From an uncultured bacterium (GTDB taxonomy: Bacteria; Bacillota; Clostridia; Lachnospirales; Lachnospiraceae): DNA of 64,000 nucleotides. Made by a program: the position numbers and the translations under genes. The DNA lies in assembly GCA_905214875.1 (NCBI GenBank), contig CAJMNR010000012.1, forward strand, positions 13,123 to 77,122, written 5' to 3'. Shown here in pieces: positions 1 through 8,606 of the stretch. How positions within the stretch are numbered: position 1 is the stretch's first letter; every line of letters starts with the position of its first letter. Under the pieces are notes generated by a model. It searched no databases and was not told the origin of the DNA. It saw nothing but the letters and a program-made list of their open reading frames with translations.

Positions 1-1320
1 CTGCACTCCGCCATCTCCCGAAATACAAATGATAGCCTTATCCGGACAGGCTATGGCTGCACCAATTGCTGCTGGGAATCCATATCCCATCGTTCCAAGT
101 CCACCTGACGTACATAACTTACGGTCTGGCCCAAGTTCAAGATACTGTGTAGTCCATAACTGATTCTGTCCAACATCAGTCGTAATGACTGCATTAGGGA
201 ACATGTCATTGATGGTACGAATGATTTTTTCTGGCGTAAGGCCACTGTACTGCTTCATATTGATAGGATATTCCTTTTTCCACTGTTGAATTTCTTCTAC
301 CCAATGTTCGATGCGAAGCTTCTTACCGTGTTCAAGCATCATATTAATTGCATTTTTTGCATCTGCTACGATTGGAATGTCTACGACGATGTTACGAGAA
401 ATGGAAGCCGAATCGATATCGACATGGATAATCGTTGCCCCTTTTGCAAACTCGCTGATTTTTCCTGTGATTCGGTCATTAAACCTTGTTCCTATGGAGA
501 ATAATACATCACATTCGCTGATTGCACGATTACTTGCATAATTACCATGCATTCCGATATTTCCAACATATAATGGATGCTTCGTATCGATTGCACCTTT
601 TCCCATAATCGTTGTAATAACTGGTACTCCTGTTAATTCAGCAAGCTCTGTCATCTCTTTAGAGGCATTAGAGATATTTACACCTCCGCCAACTAAAAAT
701 ACTGGTTTCTTTGCATGGGAAAGTACACTCATTGCTTTTTTAATTTGTCCTGGATGTGCTGTAGTCGTAGGCTTGTATCCTCTGATGGATACGTCTTTTG
801 GATATTCATCGGAGCCTAGCTCAATTTGAATGTCTTTTGGAATATCTACAACAACTGGTCCTGGCTTTCCTGTTCTTGCTATGTAAAATGCTTCTTTTAT
901 AATACGTCCGAGATCTTTTCGATTCCGTACTGTAACTGCCCATTTACAGATGCTTCGGGTAATCCCCACAATATCGACTTCTTGAAAGGCATCATTTCCA
1001 ATCAGGCTTGTCATGACTTGACCTGTAAAGCAAACAAGCGGTACGCTATCATAATTGGCTGTTGCAATTCCTGTTACAAGGTTTGTTGCACCAGGGCCGC
1101 TAGTTACAAGGCATACCCCAACCTTTCCTGTGCTTCTTGCATAACCGTCTGCTGCATGAATCAGCGCCTGCTCATGCCTTGGCAAGATTACATCGATGTC
1201 ATCCTGATCATATAGCGCATCAAATAGATCAATTGCCATACCCCCAGGATATCCAAACAACGTAGTTACCCCTTCTTCTTTTAGTGCTTTCACAAATAAT
1301 TCTGTCCCTTTGATTTCCAT
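1..1320 (-). CDS. ilvB: Acetolactate synthase large subunit (C-terminus outside window)
   Basis: Catalyses the TPP-dependent condensation of two pyruvates (or pyruvate plus 2-oxobutyrate), the first common step of valine, leucine and isoleucine synthesis. The reading frame is open for 440 codons from an ATG behind a good GGAGG site and runs off the left edge. The family is about 550-570 residues, so roughly the last 120 are missing. Visible landmarks are the N-terminal TPP-binding domain with GYPGG near residue 24, the catalytic glutamate E50 in RHEQA, the SGPGATN turn near 73-80, and the GDGG TPP/Mg motif at 435-438 at the edge. A T-box leader and strong promoter lie upstream. Catabolic acetolactate synthase or a related TPP enzyme is unlikely given the T-box. 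Confidence 0.95.
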   Translation of the reverse strand, partial: MEIKGTELFVKALKEEGVTTLFGYPGGMAIDLFDALYDQDDIDVILPRHEQALIHAADGYARSTGKVGVCLVTSGPGATNLVTGIATANYDSVPLVCFTGQVMTSLIGNDAFQEVDIVGITRSICKWAVTVRNRKDLGRIIKEAFYIARTGKPGPVVVDIPKDIQIELGSDEYPKDVSIRGYKPTTTAHPGQIKKAMSVLSHAKKPVFLVGGGVNISNASKEMTELAELTGVPVITTIMGKGAIDTKHPLYVGNIGMHGNYASNRAISECDVLFSIGTRFNDRITGKISEFAKGATIIHVDIDSASISRNIVVDIPIVADAKNAINMMLEHGKKLRIEHWVEEIQQWKKEYPINMKQYSGLTPEKIIRTINDMFPNAVITTDVGQNQLWTTQYLELGPDRKLCTSGGLGTMGYGFPAAIGAAIACPDKAIICISGDGGVQ

Positions 1321-1408
1321 GAGTTATTCCTCCTAATCTAGTTTCCAAAATTAAATACTTTCCCCAAATCGTCTTTCGTGGTTGAACGTTTCTAATTTCC
1401 TAACAATT

Positions 1409-1727
1409 AAAAAAACGCCCTTAAGCTAATATATTAGCTTAGGGCGAATATTATATCCGTGTTACCACCTAACTTCAGAAAACTTTCTGCTCTCGTTCGG
1501 TACCTAATCATTCTTTATCCTTGTCAGTACAGAATATACATCGATACCGCTTTCCCTGTAACGGTGGAAAAATCCGTTGAAGTCTACTAAAGATTGCTCT
1601 CGTTCGGTCCACTGCTCAAAGGCTACTTCCATACATCTTTGACAAAGATTTTCACCAACCATCTTCTCTCTGAGCTCTTAGTATGTATGTACTTCTCCTC
1701 ATCATTGCATTTCTTTATGTTTTGGTT
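1409..1727 (-). promoter_or_regulatory. T-box riboswitch leader of ilvB
   Basis: On the minus strand the leader contains an AG-box (AGAGAGAAGATGG, near 1670-1682), a GGTGAAAATC-like Stem I segment, and the conserved T-box sequence AGGTGGTAACACGG at 1457-1470. This is followed by an intrinsic terminator (hairpin 1416-1446, then seven U). T-boxes bind uncharged tRNA and switch terminator to antiterminator. The basal Stem I strands TACTAA / TTAGTA bracket a candidate specifier codon ATC (isoleucine) at 1592-1594. The specifier assignment is my inference; the T-box itself is clear. Confidence 0.9.
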
Positions 1728-1733
1728 AGTGAT

Positions 1734-1762
1734 AGTCTAGCATAATTGGAATACTATGTCAA
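1734..1762 (-). promoter_or_regulatory. Sigma-A promoter of the ilvB T-box transcript
   Basis: TTGACA (1757-1762), a 17-bp spacer and TAGACT (1734-1739) on the minus strand, placed just upstream of the T-box Stem I. It is a near-consensus housekeeping promoter. Confidence 0.8.
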
Positions 1763-1801
1763 TAAAAAGGCTTCAATAAATAACACAATTTACCATATCT
1801 T

Positions 1802-2854
1802 TTACATCATACCGCTCTTTTGCTTGATTTTAGAGTAAAGCATATAATGATTCTTTCCTGTTCCTTTTACCTGATATAATGCTAGATCTGCTCGTTCTAA
1901 AAGTTCCTCATATTCTCTCCCATCCATTGGGTAGAGCGCAATTCCAACACTTCCGCTCACTTCGATTTTCTCTTCGTCTTTTCTAAACTGATGGGAAAGC
2001 GCCTGTCCTAATTCTGCTGCTTTATTTTCCACTTGCTTAAGGCTTGTTACATCTCTCATCATTACAACAAATTCATCTCCACCAATTCTCCCGATGATAT
2101 CTTTAGAACGGAACATGCTTTCCACTCTTTTTACAAGGGTTACTAAGACATGATCGCCCTCTAGATGTCCATACGTGTCATTTACATGTTTAAAGTCATC
2201 AATATCAATGACAAACAATGCATGTTTTTCATATAGCCTGCTCGTGTGAATCAGCTGTTTTATCTTTTCTGCCGTAACACCTTTGTTATATACATTTGTT
2301 AATGGATCTCGCTGTGCTTTGAACTGTAATTTTTCCAACTCTCTCTTCTGAATATCAATATTAACAAATTTACCGATTACTCTGGCAGGTAGATTATCAC
2401 TTCCACAAATGGTTTTTGCCCGGATATGGCACCACTTATAATCGCCATTGGCATCCTGGATTCGAAATTCATATTCTATTTTAGATTTTCCAATATGTAA
2501 AGAATTACAAAACTCGATAAAAACCGAACGATCCTCCATATGTACGTACTTCAGATTCACATAGGATTCTGTATAATTATAAATTGCCGAATTCCGTCCA
2601 AAAATCGTCTTGTATTTGTCTGCCGCCCGCATTAAATCCGTTTTAATATCATACTCAAATATAACGTCATTAGCCAATTCCGTTGCTACCCGATATCGCT
2701 CCTCCTCTAACTCTGCTTCTTTTTTTAGCCGTTTTTGTTCTTTCCTTTTCTTATTTACTCTCACTAAAAGCACTATTAAGCCTATATTTCCAGCAATGCT
2801 GAAAATGCCAACTACGGAAAGTATGCTTCTAGCCAATTCTAACGTACCATACAA
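1802..2854 (-). CDS. Membrane-anchored PAS-GGDEF diguanylate cyclase
   Basis: Predicted to make cyclic di-GMP from two GTP. An N-terminal hydrophobic segment (about residues 10-32) is followed by a basic/coiled stretch, a PAS-type sensor domain (about 50-165, including the PAC-like EYEFRIQDANGDYKW region) and a C-terminal GGDEF domain (about 180-345). The active-site motif is an intact GGDEF at 258-262. An RSKD at 249-252 sits exactly five residues before it, matching the RxxD inhibitory I-site, so product feedback is likely. The in-frame start appears to be TTG at 2852-2854 after GGGGGAAAATAAGG, as the nearby ATG is out of frame. It is monocistronic. Confidence 0.92.
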   Translation of the reverse strand: MYGTLELARSILSVVGIFSIAGNIGLIVLLVRVNKKRKEQKRLKKEAELEEERYRVATELANDVIFEYDIKTDLMRAADKYKTIFGRNSAIYNYTESYVNLKYVHMEDRSVFIEFCNSLHIGKSKIEYEFRIQDANGDYKWCHIRAKTICGSDNLPARVIGKFVNIDIQKRELEKLQFKAQRDPLTNVYNKGVTAEKIKQLIHTSRLYEKHALFVIDIDDFKHVNDTYGHLEGDHVLVTLVKRVESMFRSKDIIGRIGGDEFVVMMRDVTSLKQVENKAAELGQALSHQFRKDEEKIEVSGSVGIALYPMDGREYEELLERADLALYQVKGTGKNHYMLYSKIKQKSGMM

Positions 2855-3020
2855 TCCTTATTTTCCCCCTTATTTGGCCTTGTTTACACAGTTTCAACAT
2901 CTACTACTATTTTATACCAGCTGGCTTCATTTTTGTGCGCCTTTTTATACTAGTACGCACTTTTTTTTTACATCTTAATATTCCAATTGTATTGCATTAG
3001 CACAATGCTTAACACAAAGG

Positions 3021-3065
3021 AAAGCTTCACAAGGCTATTTTTTACCTCCTTGTGAAGCTTTTTTA
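3021..3065. terminator. Intrinsic terminator-like hairpin
   Basis: Perfect 14-bp stem AAAGCTTCACAAGG / CCTTGTGAAGCTTT with a T tract on the plus-strand side (3059-3064). It lies between two minus-strand genes and probably ends the channel gene at 3074, although its best U tract faces the plus direction. Confidence 0.6.
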
Positions 3066-3073
3066 TTGTCCAT

Positions 3074-3889
3074 TCACTTCTCGCTGCATGTTTTTTGAAT
3101 GATGGCATTAACAAACAATCCAGCAATCATAACTCCTAGAAATGCTTCAATACCAATTCCTAACCTTGCCATGTCGGTAATCGGTACAATATCTCCAAAT
3201 CCAAGCGTCGTAATGGTAACAACGCTAAGATATAACATACGAAAGAAATTATTTTCAACATAGGATGCATAGCCATCTTGGGCATTTTCGATCTTACGTA
3301 AGTTTTCATCTAACGCTCTTGAAACTTTAATTGCGAAGCTCCAGTTTTTTCCTTTGAATACCGGACTGATATCGATTAAGTCATTGGTTTCTTCTGATTT
3401 GATTGGATCATACACTCGGTTCGTCTGCTCTAACTTAGCGGTCTGCAAGACAGATTTATCCGCCATAATGATTCGTGTGCCAACAAGCTTTACATTATAG
3501 GAGATTGCATATTCCATATAAGCATGCTCCTCTTGATAAACGTAGGCTTCATTTGATAAGACATGTACTGTAATATCAAAACTTGGCTCTTTGTAGTTAT
3601 AACGCTCTACCGCAATACTATCCACTTTCAACCTATATTTCTTATTATCGTCAATCATTATATATTTCTCTTTATCATCATTTTGAATTGCCGAAGATAA
3701 GAGCTGCTTAAACTGTCCCTTTACGACATTTTGTAAATCGTTAAATTCCTGTTCCTTCATTATATTCATATGATAAAACTGATTGGGCAGCATGCAGTAG
3801 CATACTGCAAATACAATAATCACTGTCACATATAAAAGAAAGCAGGCCAGTGGTGAACTAAATAATGCTTTGAAACTTTTTATCGTCAT
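3074..3889 (-). CDS. Two-TM potassium-channel-family protein with large extracellular insert
   Basis: Predicted plasma-membrane ion channel of the Ion_trans_2 type. TM1 is at about residues 13-34. A re-entrant pore helix with a TTLGFGD selectivity filter is at 227-233, and TM2 follows (about 242-264). The filter resembles the TVGYGD signature but has Leu/Phe replacements, as in many bacterial LGFGD channels. About 180 soluble residues lie between TM1 and the pore, where simple two-TM channels have only a short turret. This region contains beta-rich, charged sequence and no recognised domain. There is no C-terminal RCK/TrkA domain. Start ATG follows GGAGAGGAAAG. Confidence 0.87.
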   Translation of the reverse strand: MTIKSFKALFSSPLACFLLYVTVIIVFAVCYCMLPNQFYHMNIMKEQEFNDLQNVVKGQFKQLLSSAIQNDDKEKYIMIDDNKKYRLKVDSIAVERYNYKEPSFDITVHVLSNEAYVYQEEHAYMEYAISYNVKLVGTRIIMADKSVLQTAKLEQTNRVYDPIKSEETNDLIDISPVFKGKNWSFAIKVSRALDENLRKIENAQDGYASYVENNFFRMLYLSVVTITTLGFGDIVPITDMARLGIGIEAFLGVMIAGLFVNAIIQKTCSEK

Positions 3890-3967
3890 TCTTTCCTCTC
3901 CACATGCACAGGTAGTCTACTAATAAAGAGATTATTCAGTTTCTGCTTTTTTTATACGTTTTGAACA

Positions 3968-5188
3968 CTACCTTGCCAATTGCTGTATTTTTTCTTCTCG
4001 TAAACGCAAGGACAAAATTGTTCCCACCATCATAAGGCTAATTAGGATTGTAAGTGGAATGGCCATGGAGCCCGATTCCGATTGTAATCCATATAATAAC
4101 ACTAAGAATAAAATACTTGATAAATTGCCTGACTGCATAAGCAAGCCATAGGAAGAGGCTTCTGGCACTGGATAAGCAAGCTCGGTTCCTAACTCAAACG
4201 CTACGGGTGCAACTCCCATCATAAAGAAACCAGTAAGTGCTGATGCAATTCTTAAGACGTTATAGTCTTTTGCATAAAATAACACACACATGCCAACGAC
4301 GGATACCACTAAGGAGAACGTAATTACCGACTGGCGCTTTCCATATTTGTCAGCATACATAGGAATTAAGACTGCACCAACTAATCCAGCTATTATTATG
4401 ACTCCGCCAAGTATGCCTGACTGTTCTGCTGTGATTCTCCTTGATACGAACATGTCTCCGATACAAGTCATAAGCGCATTAAAGATTCCTAATGCAATTA
4501 GCATGATCATTAGCATTAATACAAATGGCTTATTCTCTTTAATCTGTTCCAGTTTGGAAAAGGAAAATGTTTCGTCTGACCGTGAACTTTCTTTATATGT
4601 ATTGTCTGTTTTCTCTTTTAAGAAAATGATTACAAGCAATGCCGTAACGATTCCAGCTCCTGCTAAGGCAAGTAAACTCTTTGTCATTCCCATTTTTGTT
4701 ACCATAACTGGCATAAGCACCATTGCAACAATCATTCCAACATAACCTGCCATAGATATGATGCCAGTAGCGGTAGACCTTTGGTTCATGGGAAACCAGG
4801 TAGCTGCTATCTTTGTTGTATTATTTACAATAAAGGGCTGTGCTACTGCGAGTCCAAACTGGGCAATCACGACTAAATAAAAATTGGAACTAACTAGCGC
4901 TCGCATGGTTCCAAACACTGCCGTTAACAGTGCTCCAACTAACAAGGAAGCTCGAACCCCTTTCTTATCTACAAATATAGACACCGGTATGGATAGTACA
5001 ATATACGTAATCATATAACTCATTGACAACAGGGCAATTGCAAAACTTGACACATGATAATATTCGGCTACATAATCTGAAATCGACGCAAATGTCAACC
5101 AAAAGATCTGTGTAATCGCACAGATTGGCACCATACATAAAAGGATTACCCATCGATACGAATCATTTCTTGTTTCCGACTTAGCCAT
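3968..5188 (-). CDS. Major facilitator superfamily transporter
   Basis: A 406-residue protein with about twelve hydrophobic segments and a central charged loop near 200-215, typical of MFS_1 carriers. The loop after TM2 carries VDKKGVRASL, which corresponds to the DxxGRR-type signature between TM2 and TM3. A second copy, ADKYGKRQS, lies in the C-terminal half. The substrate cannot be read from sequence; the overall look (few charges in helices, no drug-efflux motif C) is like the FLVCR/unknown-solute branch. It starts at ATG with AGGAGTGG upstream and appears monocistronic, with a terminator of the preceding gene at 5297-5330. Confidence 0.92.
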   Translation of the reverse strand: MAKSETRNDSYRWVILLCMVPICAITQIFWLTFASISDYVAEYYHVSSFAIALLSMSYMITYIVLSIPVSIFVDKKGVRASLLVGALLTAVFGTMRALVSSNFYLVVIAQFGLAVAQPFIVNNTTKIAATWFPMNQRSTATGIISMAGYVGMIVAMVLMPVMVTKMGMTKSLLALAGAGIVTALLVIIFLKEKTDNTYKESSRSDETFSFSKLEQIKENKPFVLMLMIMLIALGIFNALMTCIGDMFVSRRITAEQSGILGGVIIIAGLVGAVLIPMYADKYGKRQSVITFSLVVSVVGMCVLFYAKDYNVLRIASALTGFFMMGVAPVAFELGTELAYPVPEASSYGLLMQSGNLSSILFLVLLYGLQSESGSMAIPLTILISLMMVGTILSLRLREEKIQQLAR

Positions 5189-5296
5189 AACAATCCACTC
5201 CTTATCTTAACAATCAAACTATAGGTTACATAAACTTCTCACTGAGAAGTTGCCAAACAACCAGAAGAAACACGCTCTTTGAGTTGTTCGCGTAAA

Positions 5297-5330
5297 CAAA
5301 AAACGCCAGAATTCGAATACGAATCTGACG
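5297..5330 (-). terminator. Terminator downstream of the QueG-like gene
   Basis: On the minus strand CGTCAGATTCG-TATT-CGAATTCTGGCG is followed by seven U. It ends the transcript from 5398. Confidence 0.8.
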
Positions 5331-5397
5331 TCCTCGTCTAACATTTTATAATATTTTCTGTTACTATAGCACCAAAGTGGTGTTCTGTCAAATAAAA

Positions 5398-6369
5398 CTA
5401 ATTTAACCGTTCAATATATCCGTTAATATAAGGGGAATCCCCTTTATATTGTTCAATCTCTTTTCCTTGCTTACTAAGGTGAATGATGGCATTTCTTCGA
5501 ATTACATTCTTTCCTCTCCAGCCACAGGACGTCTTACTAATGTTTTCTTTAAAATACTTATTATCCATGGAAGCAAATACCTCCGCTGACTCATTCATAT
5601 ATGGAATCGTCTGAAACTCCGGTAATGCACCTTTCTTCGCCTTCTCATTGTAAGGGCATTTTAACTGACAGTAGTCACACCCAAAGATATTTTCTTTTAG
5701 AAGCGACAGCTCTTTATCTGTTAATTCCTTTTTCTGTGTCAAATAAGACAAGCAGATATTTGGATTCACACGGCCCGCATTGATAGATTTCGTCGGACAC
5801 TCTGTATAGCATCTTTTACACTCTCCACACTCCGCATGTTGCTTTACTTGTTCAAACTTACGTTGGTCTTCACAAGGGATTTCAAGATTTGTAATGATTT
5901 CCCCTAGAAAGACATAGGAGCCATATTCTTTCGTAATGATCATATTATTTCGCCCAATAAAACCGACTCCGGATAAATACGCAATATAACGCTCTGGTAA
6001 GGTGTTACTGTCAACAAGTCCAATTGCAGCTCCCCCTAAACCTTCGATATACTCGCAGATTTTTGTAAGATAGTTCATTACGACCTTGTGATAATCAGGG
6101 CGTTTTGTATAGGTGGAAAATCCGTTCTCGATACGTTCTTCTTCCTGCTCATAAGGAAAAGCGATTGAAATGATTGTCTTCGCATCTTCCATATAATGAA
6201 ACGGATTGATTCGCTTTTCTATGTCAGACTCTTCAAATTCATTTTCTATGCTTTTTTCTTTTCTTTCTTTATAATAGTCTGTCAATTCCCCAAACACTCT
6301 GCACGGAATCATTCCAACCGTTGTAAGCCCTAACGAATAACAGTATTCTTCGATTTTCTTTCTTATCAT
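5398..6369 (-). CDS. QueG-like double [4Fe-4S] reductase (short form)
   Basis: Resembles epoxyqueuosine reductase QueG, the cobalamin/Fe-S enzyme that finishes queuosine in tRNA. The middle carries the family segment around SGVGFIGRNNM and LGEIITNLEI. Two ferredoxin clusters follow: CxxCxxCxxxCP at residues 181-191 and CDYCQLKCPYN at 231-241. The C-terminal HEAT-like region of full QueG is absent, and the usual DTxPxxER segment reads DSNTLPER, so it may be a paralogue rather than the housekeeping enzyme. I chose ATG 6369 (GGAGAG four bases upstream) over ATG 6411, which has no ribosome site and sits almost on a TATAAT box. No queuosine gene is adjacent. Confidence 0.82.
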   Translation of the reverse strand: MIRKKIEEYCYSLGLTTVGMIPCRVFGELTDYYKERKEKSIENEFEESDIEKRINPFHYMEDAKTIISIAFPYEQEEERIENGFSTYTKRPDYHKVVMNYLTKICEYIEGLGGAAIGLVDSNTLPERYIAYLSGVGFIGRNNMIITKEYGSYVFLGEIITNLEIPCEDQRKFEQVKQHAECGECKRCYTECPTKSINAGRVNPNICLSYLTQKKELTDKELSLLKENIFGCDYCQLKCPYNEKAKKGALPEFQTIPYMNESAEVFASMDNKYFKENISKTSCGWRGKNVIRRNAIIHLSKQGKEIEQYKGDSPYINGYIERLN

Positions 6370-6547
6370 ATTACTCTCCAGTTTTTGGTATCTTTCTTTT
6401 CTGTTTTTCATTTTTTTCTATATTATATAGTAAAGATGGAAACCCTATACTTAAGATTTCGTAGTTCCAATCGTTGGCGGTCTATTTGTAGACTTTGTAA
6501 ACTCCGCAATCGTTACAATTTTTATAAATGTAATTGGTTAACAAGCT

Positions 6548-6577
6548 GACCCATTCACACTTTTTTGAATGGGTCAG
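6548..6577. terminator. Inverted repeat after the PadR-DUF2812 pair
   Basis: Perfect stem CTGACCCATTCA / TGAATGGGTCAG immediately downstream of the DUF2812 gene. Neither side has a convincing U tract, so termination is only likely, not shown. Confidence 0.45.
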
Positions 6578-6595
6578 ACTATTATAAGTACTGTA

Positions 6596-7111
6596 CTACA
6601 TACATTCTTTTTTCACATTTCTTTTATTAATAAGCAATCCGCCTAGCCAAACTGTTGTACTGCCAAACAGCATTGCTCCTAGTAATCCTACAATGAGGCT
6701 TACATTTGTAATATTTACGCATAGGCCAAAACAGATCATCAGAATGCTGATAATCCATGCAAGCATGACCTTTTGTCTTCTTTTCTTTATTCCTTCATAT
6801 AAATTAGTTTTGTCCGTATATAAAGATACCGTTCCTTTTGGTGCAGAGAAAATTGAAAAACCATCCAATTCACATACCAAGTTCCAACCAGCTTCTTGAA
6901 AGATTCTCCGATACTCTTCTTTATCTTCCACATCCTTTTGGTAATCCATCTCATACACTAAGGACTGCGGCTCTCCTTTTATTAGTTTAAATCGTAAGGG
7001 AGACATGCTGTCTAGGATCCACCCCTCATTTGCAAACTCCGATAATTTCTTCAACATCTTCTTTTCGCAAATATCCCAGCCATAATTAGTCATATACTTA
7101 ACATTCTTCAT
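6596..7111 (-). CDS. DUF2812 membrane protein
   Basis: A 171-residue protein with a soluble N-terminal half and two C-terminal transmembrane segments (about 117-135 and 140-160). The pattern SIFSAPKGTVSLYTDKTNLYE is typical of DUF2812. This family is found coupled to PadR regulators in Firmicutes and has no established biochemical role. Its ATG lies inside the end of the padR gene (14-bp overlap) with GGAGGG just upstream, so the two are translationally coupled. By context it may sense or relay an envelope signal to the PadR protein; that is inference. Confidence 0.85.
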   Translation of the reverse strand: MKNVKYMTNYGWDICEKKMLKKLSEFANEGWILDSMSPLRFKLIKGEPQSLVYEMDYQKDVEDKEEYRRIFQEAGWNLVCELDGFSIFSAPKGTVSLYTDKTNLYEGIKKRRQKVMLAWIISILMICFGLCVNITNVSLIVGLLGAMLFGSTTVWLGGLLINKRNVKKECM

Positions 7112-7433
7112 CTTTGATACCCTCCATTATTTTCTTACTCTGCTCTACCATATTGCGTCTACGCTCATAATCTTTTACTAAGATCTTTTTTCCATAAGAA
7201 GTAATTGTGTATACCTTTTTTTCTCCATCTAAAATTAACTCAATTACGCTTGCATCCACCATTTTCTTTAAGGATGTATAAAGGCTTGCTGGACCAATCT
7301 CAAATGTCTGATTAGAAAGTTCTTTTACCTTTTGCATAATTCCATATCCATGGATTGGTTCTACCATCGATAGCAAAATATAATAATTGGTATCTGTTAG
7401 TTGCTCCTCATCCAATGTTTTTCTACGTGCCAT
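7098..7433 (-). CDS. PadR-family transcriptional regulator
   Basis: A 111-residue winged-helix repressor. It has the family opening TDTNYYILLSMVEPIHGYGIM, the recognition region FEIGPASLYTSLKKM and a C-terminal helix for dimerisation. I place the start at the ATG of MARRKT (7433), which has GGGAG seven bases upstream. The longer reading from 7466 would overlap the palindromic operator and lacks a ribosome site. It likely represses its own operon through the inverted repeat at 7475-7506. PadR proteins respond to phenolics, drugs or protein partners; the inducer here is unknown. Confidence 0.92.
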   Translation of the reverse strand: MARRKTLDEEQLTDTNYYILLSMVEPIHGYGIMQKVKELSNQTFEIGPASLYTSLKKMVDASVIELILDGEKKVYTITSYGKKILVKDYERRRNMVEQSKKIMEGIKDEEC

Positions 7434-7474
7434 GTTCCTGCTCCCTTCATCAACCGCATGTATCATTTAATGAT

Positions 7475-7518
7475 ATATCATTTAATAGTATATTATTAAA
7501 TGATATAGTTGTTGTCAA
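7475..7518 (-). promoter_or_regulatory. Promoter and palindromic operator of padR
   Basis: Minus-strand TTGACA (7513-7518), 17-bp spacer, TAATAT (7490-7495). A 32-bp inverted repeat, 7475-7506, with 15 of 16 paired positions covers the -10 and spacer. A third ATATCATTTAAT-like half-site follows at 7461-7475. The layout is that of an autoregulated repressor gene. Confidence 0.72.
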
Positions 7519-7636
7519 GTTAAATTTACTTTTTCTTCCTTTCAGGTGAGTGTGCATCACACGCCCCGCTTTTTGGGACATTTTTTATTGTTAGGAAAGA
7601 GCTCGACAGACAAATTTCCTCGTAACAATTAAAAAA

Positions 7637-7923
7637 AGCATGCAGATTTTACTCTGCATGCTCAGACTGTAGCCAAATGAAATCATATGCTTTCTGCAGT
7701 GACTTGCTTGGGGGAAAGTTTGAAAACCTTCGGTTTTCATTGGAATCGATATCCGGAAACCGCGCTTTTCGGATATCGGATTGGTGCACATAGGTCCTGT
7801 TTCTCAAGGACTTGCACGAAGGTGCACCAATCATCACCTTCAGCACTGGATGAAATCCTGATTTCATCCAAAGCTTGTCGACTGTGTCGACAAGCTGAGC
7901 ATACAGATTTTGCTCTGCATGCT
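7637..7923. repeat. Block of seven consecutive hairpins
   Basis: No credible gene is present. The block consists of inverted repeats laid end to end at 7637-7662, 7722-7738, 7747-7778, 7780-7831, 7848-7869, 7872-7896 and 7898-7923. The first and last are near-copies of each other (AGCATGCAGA...TCTGCATGCT). Each end is bordered by a seven-base A or T run, so each looks like a terminator for transcription leaving the block. The 7780-7831 repeat is a long stem with an internal AGGTCCT/AAGGACTT arm. It lies directly downstream of the DUF4956 gene and would fold as RNA from either strand. It may be a dispersed intergenic palindromic element or a structured RNA. Confidence 0.8.
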
Positions 7924-7933
7924 TTTTTTCATT

Positions 7934-8605
7934 TTATAACTCGTCTCTTGTAATTGTTGGTCTTCCTGCTACAACTGTTAAGTTTCCGTTTCTGCAACGA
8001 ATTGCATCAATCATGGCTTTCTCACTCTTGATATCTTTTAATGTCACAAGATACATAAGTTCAAATAAGCTTCCCATATTTGTTGTCTTAACACGTTGTA
8101 ATGTTACCTTTTTTGTATATTCCTCAAAAATATCATCAAAGATTTCTGTATAATCTAAGGATTCTGGAATTGTTACTTTAAGAGAACGTTCTGTAACCTT
8201 TTTCTCTCCGAAACTTGTTTTAGTTAATACAATCATTAATACACAAACGACAACTGTAAATACTGCTGCATAGAATAATAAGCCAACACCGGCTGCAAGA
8301 CCGGCTGCCATTGCTAAGAATACAGCACTGATTTCTTTTGAAGTTCCAGGTACGGAACGGAAACGGACAAGACTGAATGCACCTAAGATAGCAACACTTG
8401 TTCCTAAGTTACCATTTACTAAAATAATGACTGCTTGTACGACTACTGGTAAAATTGTCAATGTAATTACAAAGTTCTTTGAATACTCTGTTGTCATCAT
8501 ATAGGTTGCTGCGATAATAAATCCTAGCAAGATCGATGCCCCCATACAAGTTAATAGTTCTAGTGTCGTTACCGATCCCATCGTAGTAATTATTGAATCA
8601 AACAT
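7934..8605 (-). CDS. DUF4956 polytopic membrane protein
   Basis: A 223-residue protein with about five hydrophobic segments in the first 140 residues and a soluble C-terminal domain. The family hallmark GAFSLVRFRSVPGTSKEI lies after the third segment. DUF4956 genes occur next to VTC-domain and CotH or Cthe_2159-type genes, as here; the molecular function is not established. I place the start at ATG 8605: the GGAGG that would begin the longer reading (8620) is itself the ribosome site for this ATG. It follows the VTC gene with almost no gap, so the two form an operon. Confidence 0.9.
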   Translation of the reverse strand: MFDSIITTMGSVTTLELLTCMGASILLGFIIAATYMMTTEYSKNFVITLTILPVVVQAVIILVNGNLGTSVAILGAFSLVRFRSVPGTSKEISAVFLAMAAGLAAGVGLLFYAAVFTVVVCVLMIVLTKTSFGEKKVTERSLKVTIPESLDYTEIFDDIFEEYTKKVTLQRVKTTNMGSLFELMYLVTLKDIKSEKAMIDAIRCRNGNLTVVAGRPTITRDEL

Positions 8606-8606
8606 T

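Noticed and set aside
7591..7953. Several overlapping ORFs of 60-88 codons in the hairpin block
   Set aside because: They arise from the palindromes; frames on both strands are equally open and none has a ribosome site.
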